A stretch of 64,000 nt of DNA from Lutraria lutraria (lineage: Eukaryota > Mollusca > Bivalvia > Venerida > Mactridae): positions 30,916,199-30,980,198 of the forward strand of contig OZ026840.1 in assembly GCA_964023205.1 (NCBI GenBank), in the 5' to 3' direction. A program made the position numbers and the translations under genes. The notes beneath the pieces were generated by a model, which was not told the DNA's origin, ran no database searches, and saw only the letters and a program-made list of their open reading frames with translations. Within the stretch, counting starts at the first letter, position 1. The number at the start of each line of letters is the position of its first letter. Positions 1 to 10,739 of this stretch are shown one piece after another.

Positions 1-7
1 CATTGTA

Positions 8-217
8 TACTGTATTTTCATTTATTTTTGTTGGACTCAATTTTCATGGTTTTTACTGAACTGGCTAGTTTGTGGGGACATAAATTTGTGGATTTTTTAC
101 TTTTAAAAGAAATGCCTTATCTCTGCATTTAGATTTGTGGGGATTTGATTTCGTGGATGAAGAGACCCACGAAATCCACGAAATCAAATCCCCAACAAAA
201 ATTAATGATTCTATGGT
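8..217. mobile_element. Short TIR element (family A), copy 1
   Basis: Non-coding inverted-repeat element of about 210 bp at the left edge. It starts TACTGTATTTTCATTTATTT and ends in a degenerate GATTCTATGGTA, which mirrors the start. An internal foldback pairs GATTTCGTGGATG with CCACGAAATC. Three more copies lie at 54806-54998, 56135-56319 and, in the opposite orientation, 60768-60972. No transposase frame is present, so it is a MITE-like non-autonomous element. Confidence 0.75.
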
Positions 218-388
218 ATATACATATATGATAAATGCGTTTTTGGTCCGTGTTGCCATTTTAGGCCTTAATAACCATTATAAATACACCATCCCTGCAG
301 TGTGCTAGTCCCCTATGCTTTGTCTAAATGAAATTCAATGCAATCTTTCCTTAGAAAGTTTGACTTTTATCTTCATATCTTTTTTTAG

Positions 389-559
389 TGCATGGTAATT
401 GGAGTGAGTGGTATTATGCTGATGAATGCTCAGCCTCATGTGGTCCTGGTGTAAGACAAATATATAGATCATGTAATAATCCATCTAGAAGTGAGTATGG
501 TAATGATTGTGAAGGAAATAGTACCGACATTGTTGATTGTTTTTTGACCAATTGTACAG
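389..559 (+). CDS. Exon: thrombospondin type 1 module
   Basis: A 57-codon phase 1-1 exon between a TTTTTTTAG acceptor and a GTAAGG donor. The translation carries the TSP1 signature: WSEW, then CSASCGPGVRQ, then six cysteines in total. WSEW fits the WxxW C-mannosylation motif and CSASCG fits the O-fucosylation consensus. NST and NCT are N-glycosylation sequons. It is the first visible exon, so more modules probably precede it. Confidence 0.88.
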
Positions 560-3500
560 GTAAGGTTCTTACTACGTTTAGTGATAATGACTTATAAACA
601 TGTTGAACTTTGTAAAATGTATCATTAGTGTACGCATTAATGTTTTGCCTTAATAAAAGATTATAATTATATACTAGTACATAAAAAATTATATAACTTT
701 TTGTTATCTTCATGTGCATATACATGTACATGATATCAACATGAAGCGAGTGTTTTGTAGCAATAGACTTCGGTTATTTTACTCAAATCATTTTTCAGAT
801 TTTGTCTTCTCCTGCTATAACATTTTAGTTATATGATTATAATTGAAGTGCATGAAGCCATATTCTGTAAATAATTTTTTATGAATATTTTATGACTGAT
901 GCTGAGATTTAAATTTGAGATTTAGGCGTAAAGACACTAAAATGTGAAAATCCTAGCCTAGCACGAGTTGTCTGAGTTGTATTTATTGCTTACATTAACA
1001 GAATGTGAGAGACCTGAAGTTGAAGGTGTAACAATTTGTGAGTTAGAAGATGAAGCATGTGTGGCTACGTGTCCTGCAGGGTATGTGCTGCCTCGTGGCC
1101 AGGAGAAACAAACATATCAGTGTGGCCAAAGCACCAGTTATAGCTGGGCCCCTCTTCATAGATTGCCGATATGTACAGGTAAGCTTTTAAGATTGATTGA
1201 TCCGTTAAATCAGTTGCTTAATATCAAAATGTCAGTGGTTAATGTTAATGGATGACCTACAACCTAGTGACTGGGGGGGGGGGGGTAACTTGTGAAGATC
1301 AGCTGAATATGTATGTAAATTTCAGACTATAAACCTATCCTTTATATTATTTTATTAGGCTTTATAGATTTGATATATTATTAAGTAATGTTTATTTGAG
1401 GTCTTGGGCTTTAAATCTAGTTAATGCATGTTTCTGATAATTCAAAAGTAAAAAAATTGTCTAATATGTCATGTGATCTAAATCTCTTAGATGCTTGCAT
1501 GTTTTAGTTATGATATCAATTAGATCTTGTCTAATTATTTTATTTGTTATAATTCATTGCATTAAAATTGTCTGATTGAGACTGGCTTCTTTTTTTTCTC
1601 AAATTTAGAAAGCAGGCAACCGGAGAAGTATACTGGTAGCCTGACCTTCAACTTTGTTGACCCGGTACCTTGTGACGTTAAGAATGAGGTGAAGATTTTA
1701 CTGAGAGATGTTGCATTAAATCAGACATGTCCGAATACTTTGTCTGCTTGCAATGTAAATGTGGAGATCTTAGATTGCATTGCACCCGTAGGTCGGCGGA
1801 AGCGTCAGGATGTATCATTGCTTGTTATCAATTACACTGTGCCTCTGAGCAGTAATGTGACCTTTGACCTTGTGGAATACTACAGAACATTAAATAGTAA
1901 GTGGTTACCTCCCTTTATTATTTTCGTTTATGTAATATTAATACACTCTATGAAATTTCTTAAGTCTCCTGGTTCCTTGTTGACTTGTTCTCCTGGTTCC
2001 TTGTTAACTTGTTCTTAAAGTCCCATTAGCTTTTTGCTGTAAAAATATATATGCAAAAAACAAAACAATTGCTGATATTATTCCCCAAGATTACAATTAC
2101 CAATGAAACGAGCCCTTTTTCTTCTAAAAACACCTGCATAAAACCACCGATCATCTGTAAGCTAGCTAGCTTGACAGCTTCCTCACATGTGAAATTTGGT
2201 CCCCTATGGGATTCAATCTAAGAGCAGTGTCACAGGGGCTAGTGATTACTAGTGATAGACCAAAACACTTGACCATGCAAGCCCCACTTATAATATTCCT
2301 CTAGTACTAGATATAGTAAAGTGAGTCAATACGGTATCTGTTTGGTCTCTTGTATGACTTTATGACTTAAGGGAAAACAAGTATTTTGTGTTATTTTTAG
2401 TTACTGACAGTATACGGGAAGCTGTGGAGGCCATATTTGCCATAGAGCAGACAATACAAGCTATTTTAGATGACCCAGGAATGTTTACAGTTCTAGTCGG
2501 TTCTGATACATATACTGTGATAGCTGACTCAGTCATTGTATCAACTACTACCCATTGTTACTCTGGTGAAGTGCCAGTAGAAGGTGTCTGTTGTAAGTAT
2601 TTATGTATACAGTCAAACCTGTGAACAAAGCCTTTATTGAAAGTCAGGTGGACTTTATTCTGAGATCATTTGATTCTAAATGATCAATGACGGTTTTGCA
2701 AACAATGGCTGTTATTCATAGGGTGGCCTTTATTCGAAGGTGGTCGCTTACACAGGTTTAACTGTATTTTATCATTCAAATAAAGAATAGTTTCCATTAG
2801 TAAGGGTATGTTCACAAGCAGTATTTCAAAGGAATTGTAAGTTGCTTAAGTTTTCACATTTCTTGTTTAGTTTTTCAGCAGAACAAAATAACATTTATAA
2901 CTGCATGCATAATATATTTGGCAAGAATACATGTAAACTTGTATTTGCAGCCACATCTGAATAAAGGCCATCCTGTGAAATAATGCATTTTTAAACAAAC
3001 TGGCCTTTGAATAAAGGCTTTCTGTCAATATAAAGGCCATAGCTTGTCTTTCCCAAGGTTTGTCAGTATATAAATGAAGAGGCATTATACAACAGGATAA
3101 ATTTAAATGTAGTGAATAGACCAGGATTTGACCCTTTACTCAGGTCCACGAGTCCTTCGTGACGGGTTACATTTTAAGGGCCCAGCAAACTAACCACTGG
3201 ACCAGCTAGCTAGGGCCAAGAATAAAATTGTTCAAATATATAGCAACTAGTATATCATTAATAGTTACATAGTTAATTTTGTTTATCATTGAAAAACTTA
3301 ATTGCTCACATTTTATTCAGCGCAATGTCAGAAAGGAACTTTTGAGAACAATGGATGGTGCGTGTACTGTGATCGAGGATTGTATCAAAATCTACCTGGA
3401 CAGTCTTCATGTTACGTTTGTCCAAGCAATCAGTTGACAGATTTTGTTGGAGCAAGAGAATCAATTGAGTGTATTGGTAAGGCCTGAATTTTTTTTTCTG

Positions 3501-6500
3501 GTTACATGCTAAAAAATAGGGTAAGCGGGTTGGGGCTTCATTTTAGCTCATGAAAAGCATGTGGAAAAGGTAAAAAAAGAGAGAAAATGGATGTACTGTT
3601 CAAGTCTCAAAAACTCTAGGGTCGGGCTTAAAATTAGGGTATGTCGAGTCACCAGACACAAACAATTTAAAATATCTTCATGCTGATTTTAGAAATACAT
3701 CATTCTGTCTGTATTAGGACTTGATGTATGGAGTCTGTCCATAGGTGTTCTCCCTTACAAGATAGTAAAAACCATTATTCTTTTGTGATAAAGAAGCTTT
3801 ACTATTTGGACTACACAATTCTGATTCAGGCTACAATTTCTTACAATATGTGTGTTATCCAAAAAGCATATATCAAGTTTTTCATACATAGCATTTCAAG
3901 TGGAAATAGTAATGTAGTATAATTTTTTTTTCACGCGGAATGATTGTTTTAAAAAAACAATGTATTTATATGTAGTTTACTGTCATCTTTTCCAGTGATA
4001 CCACAACCACCAGAGCCTCCAACAGAACCTGATTATACATGTATGTTTGTTAAGTATTTTAATATTTATTTTCTGTATTAAAAAATTCAGACTAACTTTT
4101 ATGTCCGATAAAATAATAAGAATTTTCATTCAATGGTAATCGAGACTCACCTAGGGGGCGTGAAGGTTGATCATAATTTCATCCGCTGTAAAGTCCATTT
4201 AAGGCTTGCATTTATGTCTAAATGTTTGGAATTTTTAACACTCCATTATTCTTCAAGGATCCAGTGGGCATTAGAAGTTTTGTGTAGTAAATAAGTTTCT
4301 GCCGAAGCCACAGAACTATTTCATTCCACAACAAATCTCTATATCATGTCTCAAACCAATCATAATGAAAACAGAACCCAAATGGAGCATTTGGAAAAAT
4401 TGCAAACCCAATAGAGTCCATTGCTTCGCAGAACAGATGTGCATTTCCCTATGGTTAGATGTGATATTGCAGCATCAAAATCTTTTTTTGTGTGAACATG
4501 CATGACTGGGGTTATTTCAGTGACATGACTAATATTTTGGGTTAAATTTGGTATTTATTGGGTAAGCAGAATTAAAAACATTTTTATCATCATAGGTTTG
4601 TTACTTTTGTCTGTGGCTTTTAAAACATACTGTAATCACTGGACAAAGTTATCGTTCAGTTAAAATTATTTGTCTTCTAACGAAGTTTATGTTTATTTAA
4701 CATATTTTTCAGTATGGATTATTCTGGCTGTATGTATCTTCCTGGCACTCATCATCCTTGTTATTGTGATTATACTTTCAAGAAGGTTTTACCTCAGGTA
4801 AATGATTATGTTATACTACTGATGTGTTGGCAGAATTGTTTGCAATGTACTATAATGTGTTCCTATATATATCAGTTGACTATTAAATTTCATTGGCTGG
4901 AGTTTGGCTGTTCACGGTGGACATCATGAGTGCGTTATTAACATTATTGGTTTAATAAATTGCTGCCATACAGCTGAATTTATGTTATTTTGGGATATTT
5001 TAACAGCGAGTTATGAAACTGAAAGGCGTCAGGCTATTAAAAGTTTCAAAGGAGTTTGATTTTGACTAACAAGGGAGACAAATCTACCCAGAATCAGTAC
5101 CGAAACCATATATCTAATTTTGATTTTAAGTTTGATTACTACAAAAACTATAATCATGAAGAAAGTCTCTTAATGATAAACTTTCTGGGTTTTATTTCAG
5201 TGCTAAAGATAGAGAAAAGTTTGATATGGAGGCAGATCGTATATCATTGTACACAGACTTCCCCGATATGTCTTACAATGTATTTTACAAACGTAAACAA
5301 GTTCTTGGATTTGATGAGCAAGGTTATCCAATCGTTGGTAACACAAGATTCCAAAACGGTCATATAAAACAGCGACATCAGCAACCAGATGATTCCACTT
5401 CTGTTGATGATGGCCGAATGTCTGTCGTATCGAAGGAACCGTTCGCATACCCAGAAGAAAACCAAGAACCCCCATTCACCTATGATCCGTACGCTATGTG
5501 GACTGAAGATGCATTTATAGATCCCTATGAGTACCCTGAAATGGACTCCTTTGATTTTCCTAGAATTGAGCATGCTGTTCGGTATCGTGTACCTGGACGT
5601 AAGCATATGCAGAATGCTTATCCACTGACACAGTTTGGTTACACTGATCGTGTGTATGGAAATCACAGAAAAAATCTGCAACTACCAATTTCAATTCCGA
5701 TACCAAAGAAATTGCCACAGCTTATGTATAGAAAGCCTGACACTATGTCGTTGAAAGATATTCTGAAAAGTCGATTTGGTTTCAAGAAATTCAAAAATGA
5801 TGCAGAGGAAGAGGGAATTGTTATTAACACAAAGATTCCATTGATGGCCAACGATGATGATGATGATGACTTAGGACCTGTTCCTCCCTTATCACTTAAG
5901 AAAACGGTCAAGAAGAAATCTGCATCCTCTAAAGGACGTAAAAGTTTTACACCGATTCGCATGACACGCTCTGCGGCGGTTAGATCTCCAAGAACGCCAA
6001 AGGTTATGAAAGCAGGGTCAACAATGAAAGCCAAAATAGAAGCCAGATCACCACGTGCGGCATCTGCTTTTTCACCCAGATCAATTTCAATCAGTTCTCC
6101 GTCACCTCGACCATCTACTTCTGTACAATCATCTCGCTCACCACGTAAAGACTCTGAAGATTTCTCACATCCTAAACCATCGAGTTATATTGTAAATAAA
6201 CCTACTCCTAATTTTGTTACAATACCAGAGAAGATGGTTATGCCGACTCGAATGCAAGTCCCTCCTAAACCTGCTTTGCGTTATCCGGATGAACCCAGAC
6301 CAGACACTGGTATGACTACAGGTAGGAAATCAGTCACTATTCGTGAAGATGCCAATATAACCCGACCTTCAACCACAGCAACAATGTTCAGACCTACTAC
6401 TGCAGGATCTTCTGTTTTTGCTCTTAATCGTCCAAGCACAGATGCTAAATCTGCCATGGATACCATTGTCGCGCCATATGCTGCACGACCTAAGTCCACC

Positions 6501-6986
6501 ATTTCAATGATATCTGATCGTACTCTTCCAATCGAGGTTACTGATGCTTACCGTCCAACATCATCAATTTATCGACCTATGACCCCAGCTGATTTCCATC
6601 CTAAACCGGTGCTCCATGCAGATGTCACAATTAAACGAACAGCCGGTGAGACTTTGTTCTTCCCACCCACAAATATTTCCTTCAATCAAAGAGCTCCTGT
6701 GGAACATACAATGAAACAAATGCAGCCTCCTCCATTTGTGAACCGAGTAAATCCACACGCTAACAACAGAAGACAAAAGAGAGTAAGACTTAATACTGGT
6801 GATAACAGTAACGACCCCTCAGAAAGCGGGTCATTCTTCCTGACGGAGTTACCCGACGATTTACGGACTTCGAGGGCATCTATGTTATCTAAGGGAAGTA
6901 GATTCAAAAAGCCATCTCCTCCTCCAGATTATAGTATGTCAGCCTCTGATAAAATAATAGAGACTTCATCACAGATCGGGGAATAA
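389..6986 (+). CDS. Single-pass membrane protein with TSP1, sushi-like and ephrin-receptor-like modules (5' partial, 8 exons)
   Basis: Exons read as 389-559, 1002-1178, 1609-1896, 2401-2592, 3321-3476, 3996-4040, 4713-4797 and 5201-6986 (TAA stop). All introns are GT-AG. The first six exons are all phase 1-1, the pattern of shuffled extracellular modules. The TM exon changes to phase 2 and joins the tail in frame. About 965 residues are visible. Order: TSP1, sushi-like module, cysteine-poor region with GRRKRQ, ephrin-receptor-like cysteine module (GCC2/GCC3 type), proline-rich stalk, TM helix, 594-residue tail. The tail is basic and Ser/Pro-rich, with repeated SPR/SPS motifs and a run of six Asp, and shows no kinase or phosphatase domain. 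By architecture this is a cell-surface adhesion or receptor-like protein with its N-terminus outside. The signal peptide and any further ectodomain lie upstream of the window. I do not recognise an orthologue, so I give no symbol. Confidence 0.85.
1002..1178 (+). CDS. Exon: sushi/CCP-like module
   Basis: A 59-codon phase 1-1 exon ending at donor GTAAGC. The translation begins ECERPEVEGV and ends LHRLPICTG, with six cysteines, a PAGYVLP segment before the fifth cysteine, and a Trp near the end, as in complement-control (sushi) modules. The match is by cysteine and Trp spacing; two extra cysteines make it a divergent example. Confidence 0.7.
1609..2592 (+). CDS. Two exons: membrane-proximal region with RRKR cleavage site
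   Basis: Exon 1609-1896 (96 codons) and exon 2401-2592 (64 codons), both phase 1-1. The first contains paired cysteines (VPCDV, NQTCPN, SACNV, LDCIA) followed by GRRKRQDVS, a good furin-type site, then a beta-rich segment with sequons NQT, NYT and NVT. The second begins TDSIREAVEAIFAIEQTI, probably helical. The alternation of strand and helix with a cleavage site recalls SEA-type or similar autoproteolytic regions, but I see no GSxxx SEA cleavage motif, so the fold is left undefined. Confidence 0.7.
2133..2285 (-). repeat. tRNA-derived SINE-like repeat (type 3), minus strand
   Basis: On the minus strand it reads GCATGGTCAAGTG (box A-like), then a degenerate box B GATTGAATCCC, then TTCACATGTGAGGAAGCTG and AGCTAGCTTACAGATGATCG. 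The post-box-B part is shared with 52985-53150 (+) and partly with 31545-31650 (-), which marks it as a dispersed family. It lies in the intron before exon 2401. Confidence 0.55.
2608..2766. mobile_element. Short TIR element (family B), copy 1
   Basis: Starts TACAGTCAAACCTGTG and ends ACACAGGTTTAACTGTA, near-perfect inverted ends about 160 bp apart, with GGCCTTTATTC-type internal inverted motifs. It begins 15 bp after the splice donor at 2593. Other copies: 7360-7525, 23123-23303, 30953-31132, plus pieces at 2935-3065 and 41998-42915. Confidence 0.75.
2935..3065. repeat. Family B fragment
   Basis: Contains CTGAATAAAGGCCATCCTG and a TCAATATAAAGGCCATAGC stretch, matching the interior of family B elements but without recognisable terminal repeats. 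It is a decayed copy within the intron before exon 3321. Confidence 0.5.
3113..3216 (-). repeat. tRNA-like SINE remnant, minus strand
   Basis: The minus strand reads TGGTCCAGTGGTTAGTTTGC (box A-like) and about 70 bp later GGGTCAAATCCTGG (box B-like). Spacing fits a tRNA-derived promoter, but the intervening arms do not fold as a tRNA. Confidence 0.45.
3321..3476 (+). CDS. Exon: ephrin-receptor-like cysteine module (GCC2/GCC3 type)
   Basis: A 52-codon phase 1-1 exon. The translation has the pattern QCQKGTFENNGWCVYC followed by GLYQNLPGQSSCYVCP, typical of the short Cys-rich repeat found in ephrin receptors, SCUBE and SVEP1 proteins (CxxGTF...CxxCxxGxYQ...GQxxCxxCP). Acceptor TTTATTCAG and donor GTAAGG are good. 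Confidence 0.8.
3491..3666. mobile_element. Short TIR element (family G), copy 1
   Basis: Starts TTTTTTTCTGGTTACATGCT and ends with TCACCAGACACAAAC. Shares internal AAGCATGTGGAAAAGGT and GAGAAAATGGATGTAC with 27341-27496. Likely a non-autonomous inverted-repeat element in the intron after exon 3476. Confidence 0.55.
3996..4797 (+). CDS. Exons: proline-rich stalk and transmembrane helix
   Basis: Exon 3996-4040 (15 codons) encodes a stalk reading VIPQPPEPPTEPDYT. Exon 4713-4797 encodes WIILAVCIFLALIILVIVII followed by LSRRFYLR, a single membrane helix with a basic stop-transfer end, which places the tail in the cytoplasm. The TM exon ends in phase 2 with AG and joins the final exon as AG+T (Ser). 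Confidence 0.85.
5201..6986 (+). CDS. Final exon: 594-residue cytoplasmic tail
   Basis: One long uninterrupted exon after a TTTTATTTCAG acceptor. The frame is open before the first internal Met (5226), which matches splicing from the TM exon rather than a separate gene starting there. The tail opens with acidic and Tyr-rich sequence (DRISLYTDFPDM, YDPYAMW, PYEYPEMDSF). It then has a six-Asp run near 5852-5870, a Lys/Ser-rich stretch, and about eight SPR, SPS or TPK sites that suit proline-directed kinases. Tyr-containing motifs could bind SH2 or PTB adaptors. No known domain is seen, and the low complexity suggests disorder. Confidence 0.85.
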
Positions 6987-7359
6987 ATGCTCTTTGACAA
7001 GATTGCTAAACTCATTATAAATGAACTCATACGCGCTACAGAACATACTTTTGCGGTACACTTAAAGTACTGGGCTATTTTTATACACACATCTTATTCA
7101 TGGACAAAATTTATTGACCAAGTTGATTTAACCAACAAAATTACTCAATGGCTCTTGAATTATGGCCCCTGATTCAGCAAAAATGACGAAATAGATGAAA
7201 TTGAACAGTTCCCGTCCATTCTTCACCAGATACTAGTAACATATTTTGTGACAGATTGACACTTTGTGGAAGCGATGCCCACAGTATTTGGGTTTGTTTA
7301 CGAAGTCAGAGAAGATATGCAAACTTACAATGACTTGAATACAGTTAACTCTTAATTGT

Positions 7360-7525
7360 ATAGTCAAACATGGAAACAAGGGCCACTCTTGTGAAAAACA
7401 AAAAATGGCCTAGGAAGGTGGCCTTTATTCGTAGGTCATTTTGTTCTAAGTGATATATATGACAGTTTTCAAAAGAACAGGATGGCCTTTATTTGGAGGT
7501 GGCCACTAACATAGGGTTGACTGTG
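7360..7525. mobile_element. Short TIR element (family B), copy 2
   Basis: Begins TAGTCAAACATGG and ends ATAGGGTTGACTGTG, with internal GGTGGCCTTTATTCG and GGCCTTTATTTGGAGGTGG. It is a diverged copy. Confidence 0.6.
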
Positions 7526-7831
7526 TGTTCTGGGTGAACCAAAGTTCAGTATACAGTAACAAACCCTGTTGACTGTTTATGAACTGTGTCATACTGATCA
7601 TGTTCAGTATTAGAATTTAGACAAGTGCATGGGCTTATAAAACTGGAGAACCGTCAGAAAGCTCAAATCTCCATTCCATTCTCCAAGTATTATATGGCTT
7701 AAAGATAGAGTTGATTAGTGTTTATATACACATGTACATGTTCAGATCAGTTAAGGTATCATGACAGACTAATGTAATACATGTACTATCAATGATGTCA
7801 GTATTGTGTGATCATAATTAACTTAGAAAAT

Positions 7832-7909
7832 TCAAGGGCTCAGCGCAACACTGTCATAACTTGTTCTTATTTCAATATGAGTTACAACACTGTTGCGATG
7901 AACCCTCGA
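7832..7909. mobile_element. 78-bp TIR element, unexpanded form of the 36383-38019 array element
   Basis: Left end TCAAGGGCTCAGCGCAACAC; the right end reverse-complements to TCGAGGGTTCATCGCAACAC, so the 20-bp TIRs differ at three positions. Flanked by AAT on both sides, a possible 3-bp target duplication. CAACACTGT occurs at 7846 and 7885, exactly 39 bp apart. That spacing is the unit length of the tandem array in the long copy. Confidence 0.75.
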
Positions 7910-8234
7910 AATACTAAAAAAGTATTAGATTTGAGTGTGGAGAATGCAATCTCAAGTTTTATAATCTCGGACCCAGATAATTTTTTTTCTTCTAGCTGAA
8001 AGCAATCATATTTGTGTGATCATTTTGTATTGTGATGTTGTGATCTCAGAAAGAAGTTATAGTGATAATGTTGGTTGTTTTCTCAGTGGACATTCAAAAA
8101 TTTAGTTGTGTGCTAATGCTTATCAGTTTGTTTGATTAGAATTTTTAACAGAGCATCAGAAACCTTCATTAACGGTACATTTAGATATACAATGAAAGCT
8201 TTCCAAAGCTACCGGTACACCCTTTGAAAGTAGT

Positions 8235-8372
8235 AAAAGTATGTTCTTCTTGGGAGGTTGTTGCTCTAGAGAGGTTAAATTACATTTAAATTGTGCAGTG
8301 CAAAAAAAGCATGCTGTTGAAGGGAGGTTGTTGCTCAAGAGAGGGCCGCTCAGAAGAGGTTGTACTGTGTAT
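8235..8372. mobile_element. Family C inverted-repeat element, copy 1
   Basis: Contains GGAGGTTGTTGCTCTAGAGA and GGAGGTTGTTGCTCAAGAGA in direct orientation and ends GAAGAGGTTGTACTGTGTA. Related copies: 22614-22772 (opposite orientation), 26219-26285, 43921-44103, and a divergent one at 24606-24774. Short reading frames here on both strands are by-products. Confidence 0.6.
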
Positions 8373-9192
8373 AAAATTGTACATGTGTACCGGTATTCAT
8401 TCTATCAAGTTAGTAAGATCTGATATGATATACAACATAAAAACACATGTTTGTTATTACATAATGGTATATTTCAGTCTTATAATCTCAGTTGTATTCA
8501 GCTTTTTTATCATATTTTATTATTGTTCCTGTATATATATAATGTATTGATGATATTCCCATTTACTGATTTCTAGGGCTAGCTGTCATTATGCTGTATA
8601 CTGATATTTTAGTATACCATGGGTGCTGTTAAAACAAAAATGTCTACCGTATCGAGCGGATTTGTAATTGTGATTTATCAGCACTTCATTTTACAAAACT
8701 TCCATGCCCCGAAAAAAATAGATAACATCTTTCCGTATAAGAAGTTTCACAAGTTATATTCATTTGTTGTTAATTTTTGTGGCTTAATTTAACCAGAGTG
8801 CCGCAGAGCTATCATTATAAAACTACTTGAATATCGACTTTCACAAACTGTTGCTTGAATATGCATTGTTTATTTCATGTTTTAAAATAATAAATTCAAT
8901 TATTATATATAATTAGAGATTGAAACAATTAATTGCTTGCTTTTGGAAAGGTCAAGTACATCATATATTGTATTATAAGCTAGCATGCATATATTGCCAG
9001 TCCCGTAACGCTATATCATATTGGAAGTAATGCAAATCTGGCGATATACAAATTTCATGACGCTATCTATGTGTGATTGTTTTCTTTTAATAGATAATTT
9101 ATGATATGCATGTATATACTGATCAAAATTTCTAAAGCTTCCTGGTAGGTATATTTATAAGTCCTGACAACATTGAGCAAGAAGCACAAGGA

Positions 9193-9357
9193 TTTTCTTC
9201 TGTTTACATATTTTAAAAATGGGGTAGGTCTAGATAGGGAAATATTTTAGGGGAGATTTTTTTACTATATAATCAGAACTGTAAAAAAAGTGAGGGCTAA
9301 TAAAAAGGTCAAAGATTCCGGGGAAAAAAGGGTGGGTCAGGTAACCAGAAACAAACA
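9193..9357. mobile_element. Family G-like TIR element, copy 2
   Basis: Left part TTTTCTTCTGTTTACATATT, right end CAGGTAACCAGAAACAAAC. The right terminus matches 27341-27496 closely; the left one is degraded. Confidence 0.45.
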
Positions 9358-10739
9358 AAACATATTTTAAGGGTGTAGAAAGTGCAACTTAATTACCTTA
9401 TTTTGTCATCCTTCTGGTTTCATTGGTGATCCGTAAACAATTTTTGCAGTATGATTATACTTACAGAATTTCGGATATATGTATGTCTAAATGTATGTAG
9501 AATTTTAACATGCTCCTGTATCTGATAAAATATATTTGACCAGGGGCATTGTAAGTTTCGTTGAGTGACATTGTATTAATCAATATCTGTGTATACAAAT
9601 TTTTATAAGCTTTTATATAATTATAGTACATGTATATATATATATATATTTTCGACATTTTATGTTATATTAACTTACTGACTGTGATATCTATTTGATA
9701 CATTGATATGAATCTGTTTTATGCTATAGTAATTTATATTAAATATTAAATTGTTGAATATTTATGGTTGTTTTGTAGTATATACATATTACTCTATATA
9801 ATATTACTTCTTAGTTCAACTGAGGCTGAACATAAAAATAAGTTTGTTTGGAGTTCTCCGACCTACTCACAAAAATTCTAGCAAATACATTTTTTTGGGG
9901 GGCGTTTTTTTTTACTATTGTTATAAAATTATAGCCAAAAAATCCCTACTTACCTTAGTAAACCAGTGCTAAAATTCTGGGTCACAGCACTCCAAACAAA
10001 ATAATTTTTATTTTCAGCCTAATCAGATTGTTTATAATGGTGAGACATTTATTTAATTGGATGTACCATCAGTAATGGATTAACTTAGCCAACCAAATAG
10101 CCGAATTAGAATTAGGCGGATGCTGGTGAATTCGGTAAATGACAAAGTCGGTAAAATAGTGTTATTAAGCAAATGCGTAGGTGAAATCGGAAAAATAACC
10201 TAATCGGTAATTAATTAGGTATAAAATGCAATTTGTTGTAGTCTAAGTTAAAAGTGTGTACTTAAAAGTTAAAAAAAATAAAGTAGAAGTTTATCATGCT
10301 TGATTATAATAATTTATAACCTAAAAATATATAAAATTACAAAATAATCCAATTGGCAAAGTAAAGGTTGGAATGGCATGAATTACTGAACAACAAAATC
10401 CTCCCCAGTTCTATCGAAAATCCCGCAACCAACAAATCAAAGCATTGAGAGGAATTGTTTGGCTGGATTAATTTTGCAGTATGCAAGTTAATTCTTTCTG
10501 AATGAGCAATAAATGGAAAAATAGTAAAATTGGTAAAATTGAAATTGTTGTTATAGCCGACTTAATATGACACATGTATATTGGCCTCTGTGAAGGAAAA
10601 AATCATAGTAGAGGTTAATATCAAATTACAGTATAAAGGAAAAGAAATGTTAAAAAGCAGGCCTATACCTGGACAATTATACATGTATGGCTCTCCTTAC
10701 AGCAAACTTTTAGTTATATGATACCTATGACTAAATAAT

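Larger units (their letters stand above)
6987..10739. other. 3' flank and intergenic region between the membrane-protein gene and ACBD6
   Basis: No convincing exon seen on either strand. The first part is presumably 3' UTR, but no single poly(A) site stands out. It holds a family B element (7360-7525), the 78-bp element (7832-7909), a family C element (8235-8372), a family G-like copy (9193-9357), and AT-rich sequence with a TA run near 9628-9646. Confidence 0.5.

Noticed and set aside
5010..5060. Extra exon after AACAG at 5006 (reading ERRQAIKSFKGV)
   Set aside because: It meets a TGA quickly and has no good donor. Skipping it gives an in-frame join of 4797 to 5201. It could be a rare alternative end, but there is no support.
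5226..6986. Independent 586-codon gene starting at the Met at 5226
   Set aside because: The frame is open upstream to a good acceptor at 5200 and joins the transmembrane exon in phase, so it is the last exon of the upstream gene.
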